DNA of 64,000 nucleotides. It comes from Pectobacterium cacticida. Its GTDB lineage: Bacteria; Pseudomonadota; Gammaproteobacteria; Enterobacterales; Enterobacteriaceae. The position numbers and the translations under genes were made by a program. The stretch spans positions 2,294,001 through 2,358,000 of the forward strand of contig NZ_CP133656.1 of NCBI RefSeq assembly GCF_036885195.1, read 5' to 3'. Positions 33,854 to 42,841 of the stretch are shown here, one piece after another. Every line of letters begins with the position of its first letter. Positions within the stretch are counted from its first letter, which is position 1. The notes under the pieces were generated by a model that saw only the letters and a list, made by a program, of their open reading frames with translations, was not told the DNA's origin and did not search any database.

Positions 33854-34910
33854 TGCATCCTCTCAACTCGGCACGCTTTAAACGTCCTGATACCATGAAA
33901 TATTTTCCCAAACGGCCGCACGGACAATCATCTTCGCCTAAAATCACGCCTTCGTCTTCAGTCAACAGAGAGTGACCGGGATAAGATTCAGGAAGCAGGG
34001 AAAGAACCTGAATAATACCGCGCTGCCCGTGCGGACAGACAGAAAAATCCCGGTAATCACGAATAATAATATCGGAGAAGATGCTGGTATGCAGATGTCC
34101 TTTTTCACACTGCATATAAATACAGCCGGTCTGTTCCACCATACCGTAATAATCATAAACGCGCTTTATGCCGCAGACGTTATGCAGGGCATCGGCAAAA
34201 TCCAACGGTGAAACCGCTTCGGACTGCAATTTTTTCCAGCCGCCGCCGTGAATTAAGAGGCCATCAGATAAGTCCAGCTTTTCTTTGGCAGATAATAACT
34301 GTTTATAAAAATGTTGCCATACCATAAAAGTAAAACCGAAAAGCATAATAGTTCGCCCTCGGTGTTTATCTAAAAAGGCTATGATCGCGGCCAGATCGAG
34401 CAACATATTATCGTCCAACGCATAGGCCCTGTCCGCGCCAAATATAGAAAAACCTAGAATTCCCGCACCTCTTGCTGAAAACAGATTACGATTTTTCATT
34501 ACCGAGGGAGAGTCGATAATCAGCAGAGGCATTCTCGCCGGACCAGCAAAGTCATTGACAATTTTTACCAATGTTTTCTGCTGATGAGTCGCGGTGACCT
34601 TATCCAGATAAATTTTCGACACTGCCTGTCCCGTGGTGCCCGACGACGTCATGGTTTTTATCACCTGTTCAGCCGGCACGCTTAATAAATCAAGCTCTTT
34701 AAACAATGAAACCGGCAGGAAAGGAATATCCTGAACTGAGCGGATAGAATCGATTTTTATGCCCTGTGCATCCAGAATACGTTGATATGGTTGGCAATGA
34801 GAATAATGATGCTGGGTTAATTCCAATAGTCTTCCCATGATGAGCGCATGTTTATCATTGCGCTCCAGAGAATAGGGCGGCAGCTTAAGAATGTCTTCAT
34901 AGCGGGTCAT
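33828..34910 (-). CDS. LuxE-like acyl-protein synthetase
   Basis: A 360-aa LuxE-family protein, related to adenylating enzymes, that activates a carboxylic acid and passes it to its own cysteine for reduction by LuxC. The start at 34910 (MTRYEDILKLPPYSLE) is preferred to an extension of 13 codons. Motifs: VIKTMTSSGTTGQAVSK (about 90-106, phosphate loop) and YDYYGMVEQTGCIYMQCEKG. A cysteine lies nine residues from the C-terminus (RGCSDTYAEQF), where the LuxE acyl-acceptor cysteine is placed. Its start overlaps the AMP-ligase gene by 14 bp. Confidence 0.8.
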   Translation of the reverse strand: MTRYEDILKLPPYSLERNDKHALIMGRLLELTQHHYSHCQPYQRILDAQGIKIDSIRSVQDIPFLPVSLFKELDLLSVPAEQVIKTMTSSGTTGQAVSKIYLDKVTATHQQKTLVKIVNDFAGPARMPLLIIDSPSVMKNRNLFSARGAGILGFSIFGADRAYALDDNMLLDLAAIIAFLDKHRGRTIMLFGFTFMVWQHFYKQLLSAKEKLDLSDGLLIHGGGWKKLQSEAVSPLDFADALHNVCGIKRVYDYYGMVEQTGCIYMQCEKGHLHTSIFSDIIIRDYRDFSVCPHGQRGIIQVLSLLPESYPGHSLLTEDEGVILGEDDCPCGRLGKYFMVSGRLKRAELRGCSDTYAEQF

Positions 34911-36321
34911 AATAGGCTTCCAGTTTGGAATACAATATTTTCCCGGCACTGTTTTTAGGAATATCAGCCAGCGTTTTTATACGAAAAGCCGTATGGTTTA
35001 ACTGCGTCCGTTGCATCATGAAATGCTTGATGTCATCAGCAACCGTTTCATCCGTAATGAAAATATACAGGCGATCGTCTATTCCCCCGCACGCGCAGCC
35101 CATATCAGGAAACGCTGTGCGAATCATGGTTTCCACTTCATCAAGCCCGATGCGGTTACCAAAAATTTTCAGAAACCGTTTTTTACGACCGACGACGTAG
35201 TAATAACCCTCTTCATCGCGCTGTACCATATCTCCGGTGTGCAGACATCCGTCGCGGTCATCGCCTTTTTGCAGATCATCACCGCATTCGGCATAACCTA
35301 AAGCAACATTCTCCCCAAAATAAACCAGTTCCCCAACCTCACCAGCCTTTTCAATTTCATTGCCATGGTCGTCAATAATAACGAAACGTCCGCCGGGAAT
35401 CGGTTTCCCCATGCTGCCATATTTTTCCAGCGATTTTTCCGCTGGCAAATATCCCATTCGAGAAGTGGCCTCTGCCGCACCATACATGACGATGAATGCT
35501 TTGCCGTTTTCACGCGCATAATGCGCAAACTCTCGATGTAATTCGGGTGGTAATTTCCCGCCAGCCTGCGTTAACGTCTTTAATGCTGGCAGTTTCATCG
35601 ACATGAAACGCAGTTTCTTCAACATTTCGTAAGTATAAGGAACGCCAGCGATAGAGCTCGCTGACTGCTCTTTTACAAATGACCAGAATTCCCGCTGCAT
35701 GACGCTTCGCGTCGTTAACAACAGCGTCGCACCTTGAAGCAAGTGACTGTTGATCACAGAAAGCCCATACACATAGTTCATCGGCAAATTCACGACCGGG
35801 CGTTCCTGACAGCCTATTGACAGATAATCGGCAATACTCGACGCATTGCTTAAAATATTACGCAAACTCTGACGCACCAGGCGCGGACTACCCGTAGAAC
35901 CGGATGTCGATACCAGCAGAGCCAATTCAGGATGAAGCGGATAAGGTTCCAGACCGGTCGGCACCAATTCATAATTTTCCAACGTAAAAACCGCCTGCTT
36001 TTCCGGGCCGTTTTGCCCTTGCGGACGCCATAACCAACCGGGACGATAAGTGGCGATCAGACGCTCGCACAACGCCTCGTCCAGATTTTTATCCAGCATT
36101 AGGGGGATGATGCCATGCGTCAGAAAACCCACATAACCTATCAGCGAACCAAAGGTATTTTCGCAAAAAGAAAATACCAGCGACCCCGCGGGAATATGTT
36201 CAGCCAGACGACGTCCCTGGGAGCACAGGTCTCCATAGCTCAACGAACGTCCATACTCGTCGATTGCGGCTAACGCCACTGGATCATGCTGATTCAAATT
36301 AAGAAACATGGCTACTGTCAT
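34897..36321 (-). CDS. AMP-dependent acyl ligase (ANL superfamily)
   Basis: A 474-aa adenylate-forming enzyme. Core motifs in order: LLVSTSGSTGSPRLVRQS (phosphate loop, about residue 133-150), FIVMYGAAEATSRMGY (about 270), HTGDMVQRDEEGYYYVVGRKKR (about 365-386), and the C-terminal catalytic Lys in DIPKNSAGKILYSK. It probably activates a carboxylic acid and loads it onto the ACP encoded in the same module; the acid is unknown. It overlaps its upstream neighbour by 4 bp and the luxE-like gene by 14 bp. Confidence 0.82.
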   Translation of the reverse strand: MTVAMFLNLNQHDPVALAAIDEYGRSLSYGDLCSQGRRLAEHIPAGSLVFSFCENTFGSLIGYVGFLTHGIIPLMLDKNLDEALCERLIATYRPGWLWRPQGQNGPEKQAVFTLENYELVPTGLEPYPLHPELALLVSTSGSTGSPRLVRQSLRNILSNASSIADYLSIGCQERPVVNLPMNYVYGLSVINSHLLQGATLLLTTRSVMQREFWSFVKEQSASSIAGVPYTYEMLKKLRFMSMKLPALKTLTQAGGKLPPELHREFAHYARENGKAFIVMYGAAEATSRMGYLPAEKSLEKYGSMGKPIPGGRFVIIDDHGNEIEKAGEVGELVYFGENVALGYAECGDDLQKGDDRDGCLHTGDMVQRDEEGYYYVVGRKKRFLKIFGNRIGLDEVETMIRTAFPDMGCACGGIDDRLYIFITDETVADDIKHFMMQRTQLNHTAFRIKTLADIPKNSAGKILYSKLEAYYDPL

Positions 36322-37283
36322 CCATAATGGCGTTGAATTGCGTCAGCGATGCGTTCAGCCGTCAGCCCGCACTGCACCAGCAGATAAGCATAATCACCGG
36401 CATCAGGATATCCCTGCGGAATGCCCAGCATCACCTGCGGCGGTCGTTGCCGTTTCATTGCCAGATGCTCGGCAACCGCGCTGCCCAATCCGCCGATAAC
36501 GCTATGTTCCTCCACGGTCACTAGCAGCTTTTTATCCAACTGCCGATCAAGAATGTCCGTATCCAGCGGCTTAATCGTGTGCATGTCAATAACGGTACAG
36601 TCGATGCCGCGCCTGGCCAGCAGTTCCGACGCTTTCAACGCAAAGTGCACCATGCTGCCCGTCGCCACGACGCAGACGTCGTCGCCCTCGCGCAGATTGA
36701 TGGCCTGCCCAATTTTCAGTTCGTAATCATCCTTGTAAACGACGGGCGCCCGCATATTGCCGGTAAGACGCAAATAAACCGGGCCGTCGTGTTTTAATGC
36801 CGCTTCCGTCATTTTCACAGTTTCAGTGCAATCGGCCGGGGAGAGGATAGTAATATTGGAGATAGAACGAATAGCGGCGATATCTTCAATACCGTGATGC
36901 GTCGCGCCGAACATTCCGGTGGCGACGCCGCTAGCCAACCCGACCAGCTTCACGTTTTCATTCATATATCCCAGATTATGGCGCACCTGCTCTCCCGCAC
37001 GCATCGTCAGGAAATTGGCGAACGAGGTCACGAACGGCACAAATCCCCCCGCTGCCAGCCCCGCCGCCATCCCCACCATATTTTGTTCGGCGATGCCCGC
37101 ATTAAAAAAACGCTCCGGGTAGGTTGTGCTAAAACGAGCTAGACCGGATGATTTACACAGATCGGCCGACAGAGCGACGAGATTGTCATGTTGCTGCGCC
37201 AGTTCCAGCAGGGTCACGCCAAAGGTGCCGCGCGAACCCAGCATCGACCATGAGCGAATAGTGGCAGGTTTGATGACTAACAC
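36318..37283 (-). CDS. Transketolase C-terminal subunit
   Basis: A 321-aa protein equal to the pyrimidine-binding and C-terminal parts of transketolase, made as a separate subunit. The catalytic Glu that activates thiamine diphosphate is in FFNAGIAEQNMVGMAAGLA (about residue 67). The C-terminal domain has LVTVEEHSVIGGLGSAVAEHL. It overlaps the N-terminal subunit gene by 7 bp, so the two are surely translated together. Split transketolases of this kind often serve special pathways rather than the pentose phosphate cycle. Confidence 0.88.
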   Translation of the reverse strand: MLVIKPATIRSWSMLGSRGTFGVTLLELAQQHDNLVALSADLCKSSGLARFSTTYPERFFNAGIAEQNMVGMAAGLAAGGFVPFVTSFANFLTMRAGEQVRHNLGYMNENVKLVGLASGVATGMFGATHHGIEDIAAIRSISNITILSPADCTETVKMTEAALKHDGPVYLRLTGNMRAPVVYKDDYELKIGQAINLREGDDVCVVATGSMVHFALKASELLARRGIDCTVIDMHTIKPLDTDILDRQLDKKLLVTVEEHSVIGGLGSAVAEHLAMKRQRPPQVMLGIPQGYPDAGDYAYLLVQCGLTAERIADAIQRHYG

Positions 37284-38104
37284 GACATTTCTCCATTCAG
37301 TTCATCCATCGCGGCATGATACTGCTGCTCTGAAAGCCGATTCCGATGATATTCCTTGTTGTTTTCCATAAAGGAAACGCCTTTGCCTTTAACCGTGTGC
37401 GCCACAATCGCTTTCGGTTTTCCATTGTGAGGCGCATCCAGCGCGACAAGCAGCGCGTCCAGATCGTTACCATCACACTCGACGACCTCCCAGCCGCACG
37501 CGCGCCACAGCGCGGGAATATCCAGATTGATAATTTCCAGAGTAAAGCCATCCGACTGCAGGCCGTTACGATCGACAATCACGGTCAGCGTATCCAGTTT
37601 CTGATGAGCGGCAAAGAAGGCGCCTTCCCATATCGCACCTTCATTGCATTCGCCGTCGCCGACCAGAATATAGGCATGCCAGGGCTGTTTTTTCAGACGC
37701 CGACTCAACGTAAGACCGATGCCGAACGCTAATCCCTGCGCCAGGCTTCCACTGGAGAAATCAATGCCTAATTCATGACATTTGGTCGGATGAACCTGGA
37801 GTGGCGAACCATTAATTTCAAAAGAATCCAATACATCCCGACTAATAATGCCGAACTCACACAGCGCGGCATATAAACCTAACGCGCCATGTCCTTTACT
37901 TAAAATAAAGGTATCGCGCTCGGTATTGGTGATATCGTGCGGCTCATAACGCAATTTAGTACCATAGAGCGCTGTTAAAATATCGACAAGGGACAACGCT
38001 GGAGAAATGTGCACGCCATCGCTCGGTGCGAGGTAAGCCACGCGCAATATGCTTTTACGAATATCTCGCGCCATTTGAAGCAGCGTTTTTTGATCTCCCT
38101 TCAT
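37277..38104 (-). CDS. Transketolase N-terminal subunit
   Basis: The thiamine-diphosphate and Mg-binding half of a split transketolase, 275 aa from the ATG at 38104 (MKGDQKTLLQMARDIRK). The frame is open 65 codons further, but that stretch lies inside the neighbouring gene. The cofactor motif runs from GDGECNEGAIWEG to VIVDRNGL (about residues 150-180), preceded by ILSKGHGALGLYA. It overlaps the SDR gene before it by 4 bp. A two-carbon or acyl-anion transfer to an aldehyde made by the luxC-like enzyme is an attractive but unproven role. Confidence 0.88.
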   Translation of the reverse strand: MKGDQKTLLQMARDIRKSILRVAYLAPSDGVHISPALSLVDILTALYGTKLRYEPHDITNTERDTFILSKGHGALGLYAALCEFGIISRDVLDSFEINGSPLQVHPTKCHELGIDFSSGSLAQGLAFGIGLTLSRRLKKQPWHAYILVGDGECNEGAIWEGAFFAAHQKLDTLTVIVDRNGLQSDGFTLEIINLDIPALWRACGWEVVECDGNDLDALLVALDAPHNGKPKAIVAHTVKGKGVSFMENNKEYHRNRLSEQQYHAAMDELNGEMSC

Positions 38105-38844
38105 TTTAATCCTCCGTCGACGCGGATGACCTGCCCAGTAATGTAACTTGACAGTTCCGACGCCAAGAAAACCGCCGTATCGGCTATTTCTGACGGCAGT
38201 CCCGCCCGGCGTAAATCCGCCGTGTTTTTGGTCTCTGTAAGAATATGAGCGGGCAAGGTATCCAGCATATCCGTATCGGTAATACCCGGCGCGATACAAT
38301 TGGCCCTTACGCCGATTTCGCCCATTTCGGCCGCGATGGATTTAGTCATGGCAATCACTGCAGCCTTGGATGCGCCATACGCTGATTTACCCGGATTGCC
38401 GTCTTCTCCGGCCGTGGAGGAAATATTAATGATACTGCCGTGTTTCTGGCGGGCCATGAATTTAGCGATATATTGCGTAAACAGAAAAACAGAGAAGAAA
38501 TTCACTTCAAACTGTTTTCTCAGCACATCTTCACTAGTCATCTGAAACAGCGCGTTTAATGTGATGCCCGCATTATTAATCACAGCGTCGATCGGCCGCT
38601 TATCCGCCATTAAACGCTTAATAACTTGTTTCATCACAGCGTAATCCGTCATATCAAAATAAAGCGGCCAGATTTCAACCCGGTGCCGTTCTGCAACGTT
38701 CCGCAGTTCTGCCAGCCATGCCGCATCTTCCTGTCGGGCATGGGCGTAAATATTCGCACCATTAGCCGCGAAAGCGTCAATCATCGCACGTCCCATCCCC
38801 CGTCGGGTTCCGGTGATCAGTACGTTTTTTCCTTGCAATAACAT
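38101..38844 (-). CDS. SDR-family reductase, FabG-like (second copy)
   Basis: A 247-aa short-chain dehydrogenase. The cofactor motif TGTRRGMG is at residues 11-18, INNAGIT is conserved, the catalytic Ser is in INISSTAGEDG and the Tyr-Lys pair in SAYGASKAAV, and it ends in VDGGLK. It is a paralogue of the next gene upstream (38860-39603), with the same DGNPG insertion between the catalytic Ser and Tyr. It probably reduces a keto group on an ACP- or CoA-bound chain. Confidence 0.88.
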   Translation of the reverse strand: MLLQGKNVLITGTRRGMGRAMIDAFAANGANIYAHARQEDAAWLAELRNVAERHRVEIWPLYFDMTDYAVMKQVIKRLMADKRPIDAVINNAGITLNALFQMTSEDVLRKQFEVNFFSVFLFTQYIAKFMARQKHGSIINISSTAGEDGNPGKSAYGASKAAVIAMTKSIAAEMGEIGVRANCIAPGITDTDMLDTLPAHILTETKNTADLRRAGLPSEIADTAVFLASELSSYITGQVIRVDGGLK

Positions 38845-38859
38845 AGGAGATCCTCATCT

Positions 38860-39603
38860 TCAGCCCATACCGCCGTCGATACGCACCACTTGCCCCGTGA
38901 TATAGCTGGACGCATCGGACGCCAGATAAAGAATCGCTTTAGCCACCTCTTCGGGCAAACCGAGACGTTTCAGCTCGCAACGCGCCATTTGGCGATCCAA
39001 TGCCTCCTGTGGCAGATTTGCCGTCATCGAAGTTTGTATCACGCCCGGTGCCACCGAGTTGACGCGAATGCCCTGCGGAGCCAGTTCAGCGGAAAGCGTC
39101 TTTGTCGCCGCGATTAATGCCGCCTTAGAGGAAGCGTAAGAAAGCTGTCCCGGATTACCGTCCAATGCAGAAATACTGGACACATTAATGACACTGCCCT
39201 TTTTCTGCCGGAGCATCAGTTTAGTTATATACTGAGTAAAAAACATTTGAGAAAAAAAGTTAATCGCAAATGTTTTTTTCATTTTCTCCATCGTGATCAT
39301 ATGGAAAAAGGCATCCAACGTAACGCCAGCGACGTTTACCAATACATCAATCGGTCTTTTACTCTTCTGGATAACGCCCGCGCCTTTTTTGATTGCCTCT
39401 TCATCTAGCAAATCAAAATGGACGGGAATAATATCCACACTATATTTTTGGGATAATTCAACAGCATATTTATTGAATTCAGCGTCATCAGTCTGACAGC
39501 AAGCAAAGACGTTCGCCCCTTCACTGGCGAACGTCTCCAGCGTTGCTCGGCCTATGCCCTGTAGGCATCCGGTAATAACCGCGTTTTTTCCTGCCAGAAG
39601 CAT
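38860..39603 (-). CDS. SDR-family reductase, FabG-like (first copy)
   Basis: A 247-aa short-chain dehydrogenase, same length as its neighbour. Cofactor motif TGCLQGIG, VNVAGVT (in place of the usual NNAG), catalytic Ser in VSSISALDGNPG, Tyr-Lys in LSYASSKAAL, end in IDGGMG. The NNAG to NVAG change near the active site is unusual for a FabG. It follows the ACP gene after 9 bp. Two reductases in one module suggest two separate keto reductions or a heterodimer. Confidence 0.88.
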   Translation of the reverse strand: MLLAGKNAVITGCLQGIGRATLETFASEGANVFACCQTDDAEFNKYAVELSQKYSVDIIPVHFDLLDEEAIKKGAGVIQKSKRPIDVLVNVAGVTLDAFFHMITMEKMKKTFAINFFSQMFFTQYITKLMLRQKKGSVINVSSISALDGNPGQLSYASSKAALIAATKTLSAELAPQGIRVNSVAPGVIQTSMTANLPQEALDRQMARCELKRLGLPEEVAKAILYLASDASSYITGQVVRIDGGMG

Positions 39604-39612
39604 AAGTTTTCC

Positions 39613-39849
39613 TTAAATTTCAACGTTGTATTTTTTCAGGATGTCTTTTCCCTTGGCGTACGAGGAAAAATCGATGATGTCTTCGGTATCCATCATAATA
39701 TCAAAGGACTCTTCCAATGCGGCGATCATCGTCATATGCCCGACGGAATCCCATGAAGCGGTATCCTGATATTTATAGTCGGGCAGTATATCTTCTGCAA
39801 CTCCAAATATCTCAATGAATATGCCATTATATTTTTCTAGATTACTCAT
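39613..39849 (-). CDS. Acyl carrier protein
   Basis: A 78-aa ACP-like protein. The phosphopantetheine attachment site is the Ser in TASWDSVGHMTMIAAL (about residue 36), and helix II continues with EESFDIMMDTEDI. Compared with FabF-pathway ACPs (DSLD), the DSVGH motif is typical of specialised carrier proteins. It is the first gene of the overlapping acyl module and probably carries the acyl group that is later put onto the flagellin sugar. It needs a phosphopantetheinyl transferase from elsewhere. Confidence 0.85.
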   Translation of the reverse strand: MSNLEKYNGIFIEIFGVAEDILPDYKYQDTASWDSVGHMTMIAALEESFDIMMDTEDIIDFSSYAKGKDILKKYNVEI

Positions 39850-39879
39850 TGTTTTTACCTTATTGAAGAAATATTAAAA

Positions 39880-40989
39880 TCACATGATAGCATACAATAC
39901 CATGTCAACAGAAAAGTAACGTTGATGGCATCGCAGATAAAATTTATAATTCGGATTTAAACTATTTAAATAGAATGGTATTTCGATCAAATCTTCGGGT
40001 TTATGATATAAGCTAATAGCTAATTTTGGCTTATAGTTACGGATAGTATTCTCCGAGCCTCGTAATGCAGCTAACTCTGCCCCTTCTATATCCATTTTAA
40101 TAAATGTTGCTTTATCACCGTTTAAGAGAGAATCGATGCTGATGACATCAATAAAGTCAGATTTATTTTCAAAATCTATTCTTGATAACTCCCCCTCTCC
40201 TTTTAGAAAACTAATCCTTGCATTATCACTCCACACACCAGAATTAATCACCTGACAAAAATCGAACCCTTCCATAGTAGTAGTAAGTTGTTGAAAGTTA
40301 TTTTCATCAGGTTCTAATCCATACACTTTCTTTGGTTTCAAAAATCCTTTTTTTCTATAGTTAGATAAAAAAGATAATATTGTATCACCAGTATATGCGC
40401 CACAATCCACAAAAACCTCATCGTCCATGAAATCAACAATGGAATCCAAGAAATAAATATTATCAGAATATACTTTTTTACAATAATCAGCTTTATAACT
40501 AATACGTTGATTAATAAATGCTGTTAACGATCCCCTAGACAAATCATCATTTAGTCTTTCATAAAACCACTGTAATTCACCTTCATTTTCCTTTATGAAA
40601 TTATAAGAAACATTAACATTATTTATATTTAGAATGTCATAAAAGAACACAAATTTAGAATTTAATGAAATCATTTCAAAAAAATCATCGTTAATTGGCT
40701 GGAAACCGATGATGTAATTAAAACATTCTTGGCGACTAACCACATCCTCTAATGGGATAATATCCTTTCCCAAAAAAGAGTCCCCTTTGTTGAGGTATTT
40801 TTTATTTACTGAAATAATATCGACTTTCACATCATTTTTTTGAAGAAAATAAAACATCATAAGTGAATATTGCGACACACCTATCAATACAACAGTACAT
40901 TTATTGTTTTTAATCGTTTCTATATCTCTGTACATATCTTTATTATTTTTTTCTATTATCTTAGCTAACATAGCCAACACCTCTAACAT
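39880..40989 (-). CDS. FkbM-family methyltransferase with extra N-terminal domain
   Basis: A 369-aa protein. The C-terminal 210 residues are an FkbM-type SAM methyltransferase: EVFVDCGAYTGDTILSF (SAM motif), ATFIKMDIEGAELAALRG and IAISLYHKPEDL-like strands, which usually O-methylate sugars. The N-terminal 130 residues contain CTVVLIGVSQYSLMMFYFLQ, a Rossmann-like nucleotide or sugar-binding fold resembling the N-domain of PglD-type proteins. The gene is AT-rich compared with the acyl module downstream. Methylation of the flagellin sugar is a reasonable guess. Confidence 0.75.
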   Translation of the reverse strand: MLEVLAMLAKIIEKNNKDMYRDIETIKNNKCTVVLIGVSQYSLMMFYFLQKNDVKVDIISVNKKYLNKGDSFLGKDIIPLEDVVSRQECFNYIIGFQPINDDFFEMISLNSKFVFFYDILNINNVNVSYNFIKENEGELQWFYERLNDDLSRGSLTAFINQRISYKADYCKKVYSDNIYFLDSIVDFMDDEVFVDCGAYTGDTILSFLSNYRKKGFLKPKKVYGLEPDENNFQQLTTTMEGFDFCQVINSGVWSDNARISFLKGEGELSRIDFENKSDFIDVISIDSLLNGDKATFIKMDIEGAELAALRGSENTIRNYKPKLAISLYHKPEDLIEIPFYLNSLNPNYKFYLRCHQRYFSVDMVLYAIM

Positions 40990-41014
40990 AGAATATTAAA
41001 AATAAAATGAGAAA

Positions 41015-41662
41015 TTATTTAAAAACTTTTTTACTCTCATTTTTCCTCATCACACGGGCAGGGTTCCCTAACGCGATAACGTCGCTTTCAATATCACCTA
41101 GCACCACCGCGCCCATGCCGATAATCGTATCGTCGCCGACAGTAACGCTCTCTTTCACCGCCGTGCTCATGCCAATAAACGTTCTGGCACCGATTTGGCA
41201 TTTCCCGCCCAATGTAGCATAGGTGGACAAAATGCTATGCTCGCCTATCCGGGCATCGTGCCCCACACTGGAATTGGGCTGGAGAAAAACATTATCCGCT
41301 AGTGTCACGTCGCAAGAAACGAACACCCCCTCGCACACCACTACGCCTTTTCCTATGGTCGTGCACGCCGTAAGCCGAATGCCGGGATGAATTAATGTCG
41401 CTAACACTAACTGTTCGGCCAGTACCTTTTCTGCCAACAACATTCTAACCGCTGGTTCGCCGACAGCAATAACCACTTCAATGTCGCCAATCTGTTTTAT
41501 CGTGTCAAAATCCAGAACGGGAAAACCTTTCAACTCGCGCCCAGGATTAATATCATCAATAAAAACGAAATCGTCCCAGCATTTTTTGTCGGCATTGATT
41601 GTTTGTGCCAAAACTAATACTTCTCTGCCCAATCCGCCCGCGCCATAAATAGCCAGTTTCAT
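41015..41662 (-). CDS. NeuD/PglD-type sugar N-acyltransferase
   Basis: A 215-aa protein. The N-terminal part is a Rossmann domain (MKLAIYGAGGLGREVLVLA) that binds the nucleotide sugar. The C-terminal part is a left-handed beta-helix of hexapeptide repeats (VFVSCDVTLADNVFLQPNS, HDARIGEHSILS, CQIGARTFIGMS), with the catalytic His in SSVGHDARIG. Family members acylate the amino group of UDP- or dTDP-amino sugars, usually from acetyl-CoA. It overlaps the aminotransferase gene by 4 bp, so it probably acts next. Here the donor might be the dedicated ACP. Confidence 0.82.
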   Translation of the reverse strand: MKLAIYGAGGLGREVLVLAQTINADKKCWDDFVFIDDINPGRELKGFPVLDFDTIKQIGDIEVVIAVGEPAVRMLLAEKVLAEQLVLATLIHPGIRLTACTTIGKGVVVCEGVFVSCDVTLADNVFLQPNSSVGHDARIGEHSILSTYATLGGKCQIGARTFIGMSTAVKESVTVGDDTIIGMGAVVLGDIESDVIALGNPARVMRKNESKKVFK

Positions 41663-42816
41663 ACCGCTTCCCTCACGTTTGCGCCCGCAATAGACGAGAG
41701 ACCACGAGTGGCCTGCGCTAGAATAATATCAATCACACGATTCTGCTCATCTTCCTGTAAGTCGGCATGGATCGGCAGGCAAAGAACGGCATCGGCCACA
41801 GACTGCGACACCGGCAAATTAGCCGGGTTGGCGCTGTCAAAACCACGATACATGGGAAACGAACTGATCAACGGATAAAAATAGCGGCGCGTCAGAATTC
41901 CATTCTCTTTCATGATGTTATAGAGTTCATCGCGGCCACATGGGAATTCGCTGTCAACAAATAGCGGACAATAAGCATGGTTCCAGACGATATTATCCGG
42001 CGCCTTAGCCAGACGGATACCCGGAACATCCTTTAACCCATCATGATAGCGCTGATATATTTTTTGCCGCCGCGCAAGTGCGCTGTCAATATGCCGCAAC
42101 TGCAATAAACCGAACGCGGCTTGCATCTCATTCATTTTGCCATTAATTCCCGATGCCACAACCGTTAGTTCATCAGCAAAACCGAAATTTTTCAAATAAT
42201 CAATGCGTTTTTTCGTTTTTGCATCATGGCAGATAATCGCTCCACCTTCAAAGGTATTAAAAACTTTTGTCGCATGGAAACTGAGGATAGACAAATCACC
42301 ATGATTTAAAACACTGTGACCAGCTTTTTTTACACCAAACGCATGAGCGGCATCATAAATAACCTTTAATCCGTAATTATCCGCTATCGTTTGAATTTGC
42401 TCAACATCGCAAGGGATACCATAACAATGCACTGGCATAATAGCGGAGGTACAAGAGGTAATGGCTTGCTCAATTTTATCAGGATCGAGATTACATGTAA
42501 GAGGATCAATATCGACAAATACGGGTTTTAACCCATTCCACAAGAGCGAGTGTGAGGTAGCAACAAAGGAATAAGGGGTAGTGATGACCTCACCCGTAAT
42601 ACGCAACGTCTGCAACGCAGTCAATAGAGCCAACGTGCCATTTGAAAAAAGGCTGATATACTTAACTCCCAAGTATTTTGCCAGTTCTTCTTCAAGTTGT
42701 TCGTGCAGAGGACCACCATTCGTTAACCTTTTGCTTTCCCATATTCCTTTTAAATAAGGAATAAATTCCTCAAGCGGAGGAAGCAGTGGACTGGTGACAT
42801 ATATTTCATTTTTCAT
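41659..42816 (-). CDS. DegT/DnrJ/EryC1 sugar aminotransferase, VioA-like
   Basis: A 385-aa PLP enzyme that transfers an amino group to a keto-deoxy nucleotide sugar. The internal aldimine Lys is in LSFHATKVFNTFEGGAI (about residue 181). VIYDAAHAFGV holds the Asp that pairs with the PLP nitrogen, and SNGTLALLTAL the phosphate loop. Overall it resembles VioA, which makes dTDP-4-amino-4,6-dideoxyglucose (viosamine), a sugar found on flagellins of some plant-associated Pseudomonas. The keto-sugar precursor (RmlA, RmlB) must come from elsewhere in the genome. Confidence 0.82.
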   Translation of the reverse strand: MKNEIYVTSPLLPPLEEFIPYLKGIWESKRLTNGGPLHEQLEEELAKYLGVKYISLFSNGTLALLTALQTLRITGEVITTPYSFVATSHSLLWNGLKPVFVDIDPLTCNLDPDKIEQAITSCTSAIMPVHCYGIPCDVEQIQTIADNYGLKVIYDAAHAFGVKKAGHSVLNHGDLSILSFHATKVFNTFEGGAIICHDAKTKKRIDYLKNFGFADELTVVASGINGKMNEMQAAFGLLQLRHIDSALARRQKIYQRYHDGLKDVPGIRLAKAPDNIVWNHAYCPLFVDSEFPCGRDELYNIMKENGILTRRYFYPLISSFPMYRGFDSANPANLPVSQSVADAVLCLPIHADLQEDEQNRVIDIILAQATRGLSSIAGANVREAV

Positions 42817-42841
42817 AAACAGCCCTTAACATAATAAATTA

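Noticed and set aside
32642..34910. Bioluminescence (lux) operon
   Set aside because: Only LuxC- and LuxE-like genes are present; luxA, luxB and luxD are missing and the neighbours are glycan genes.
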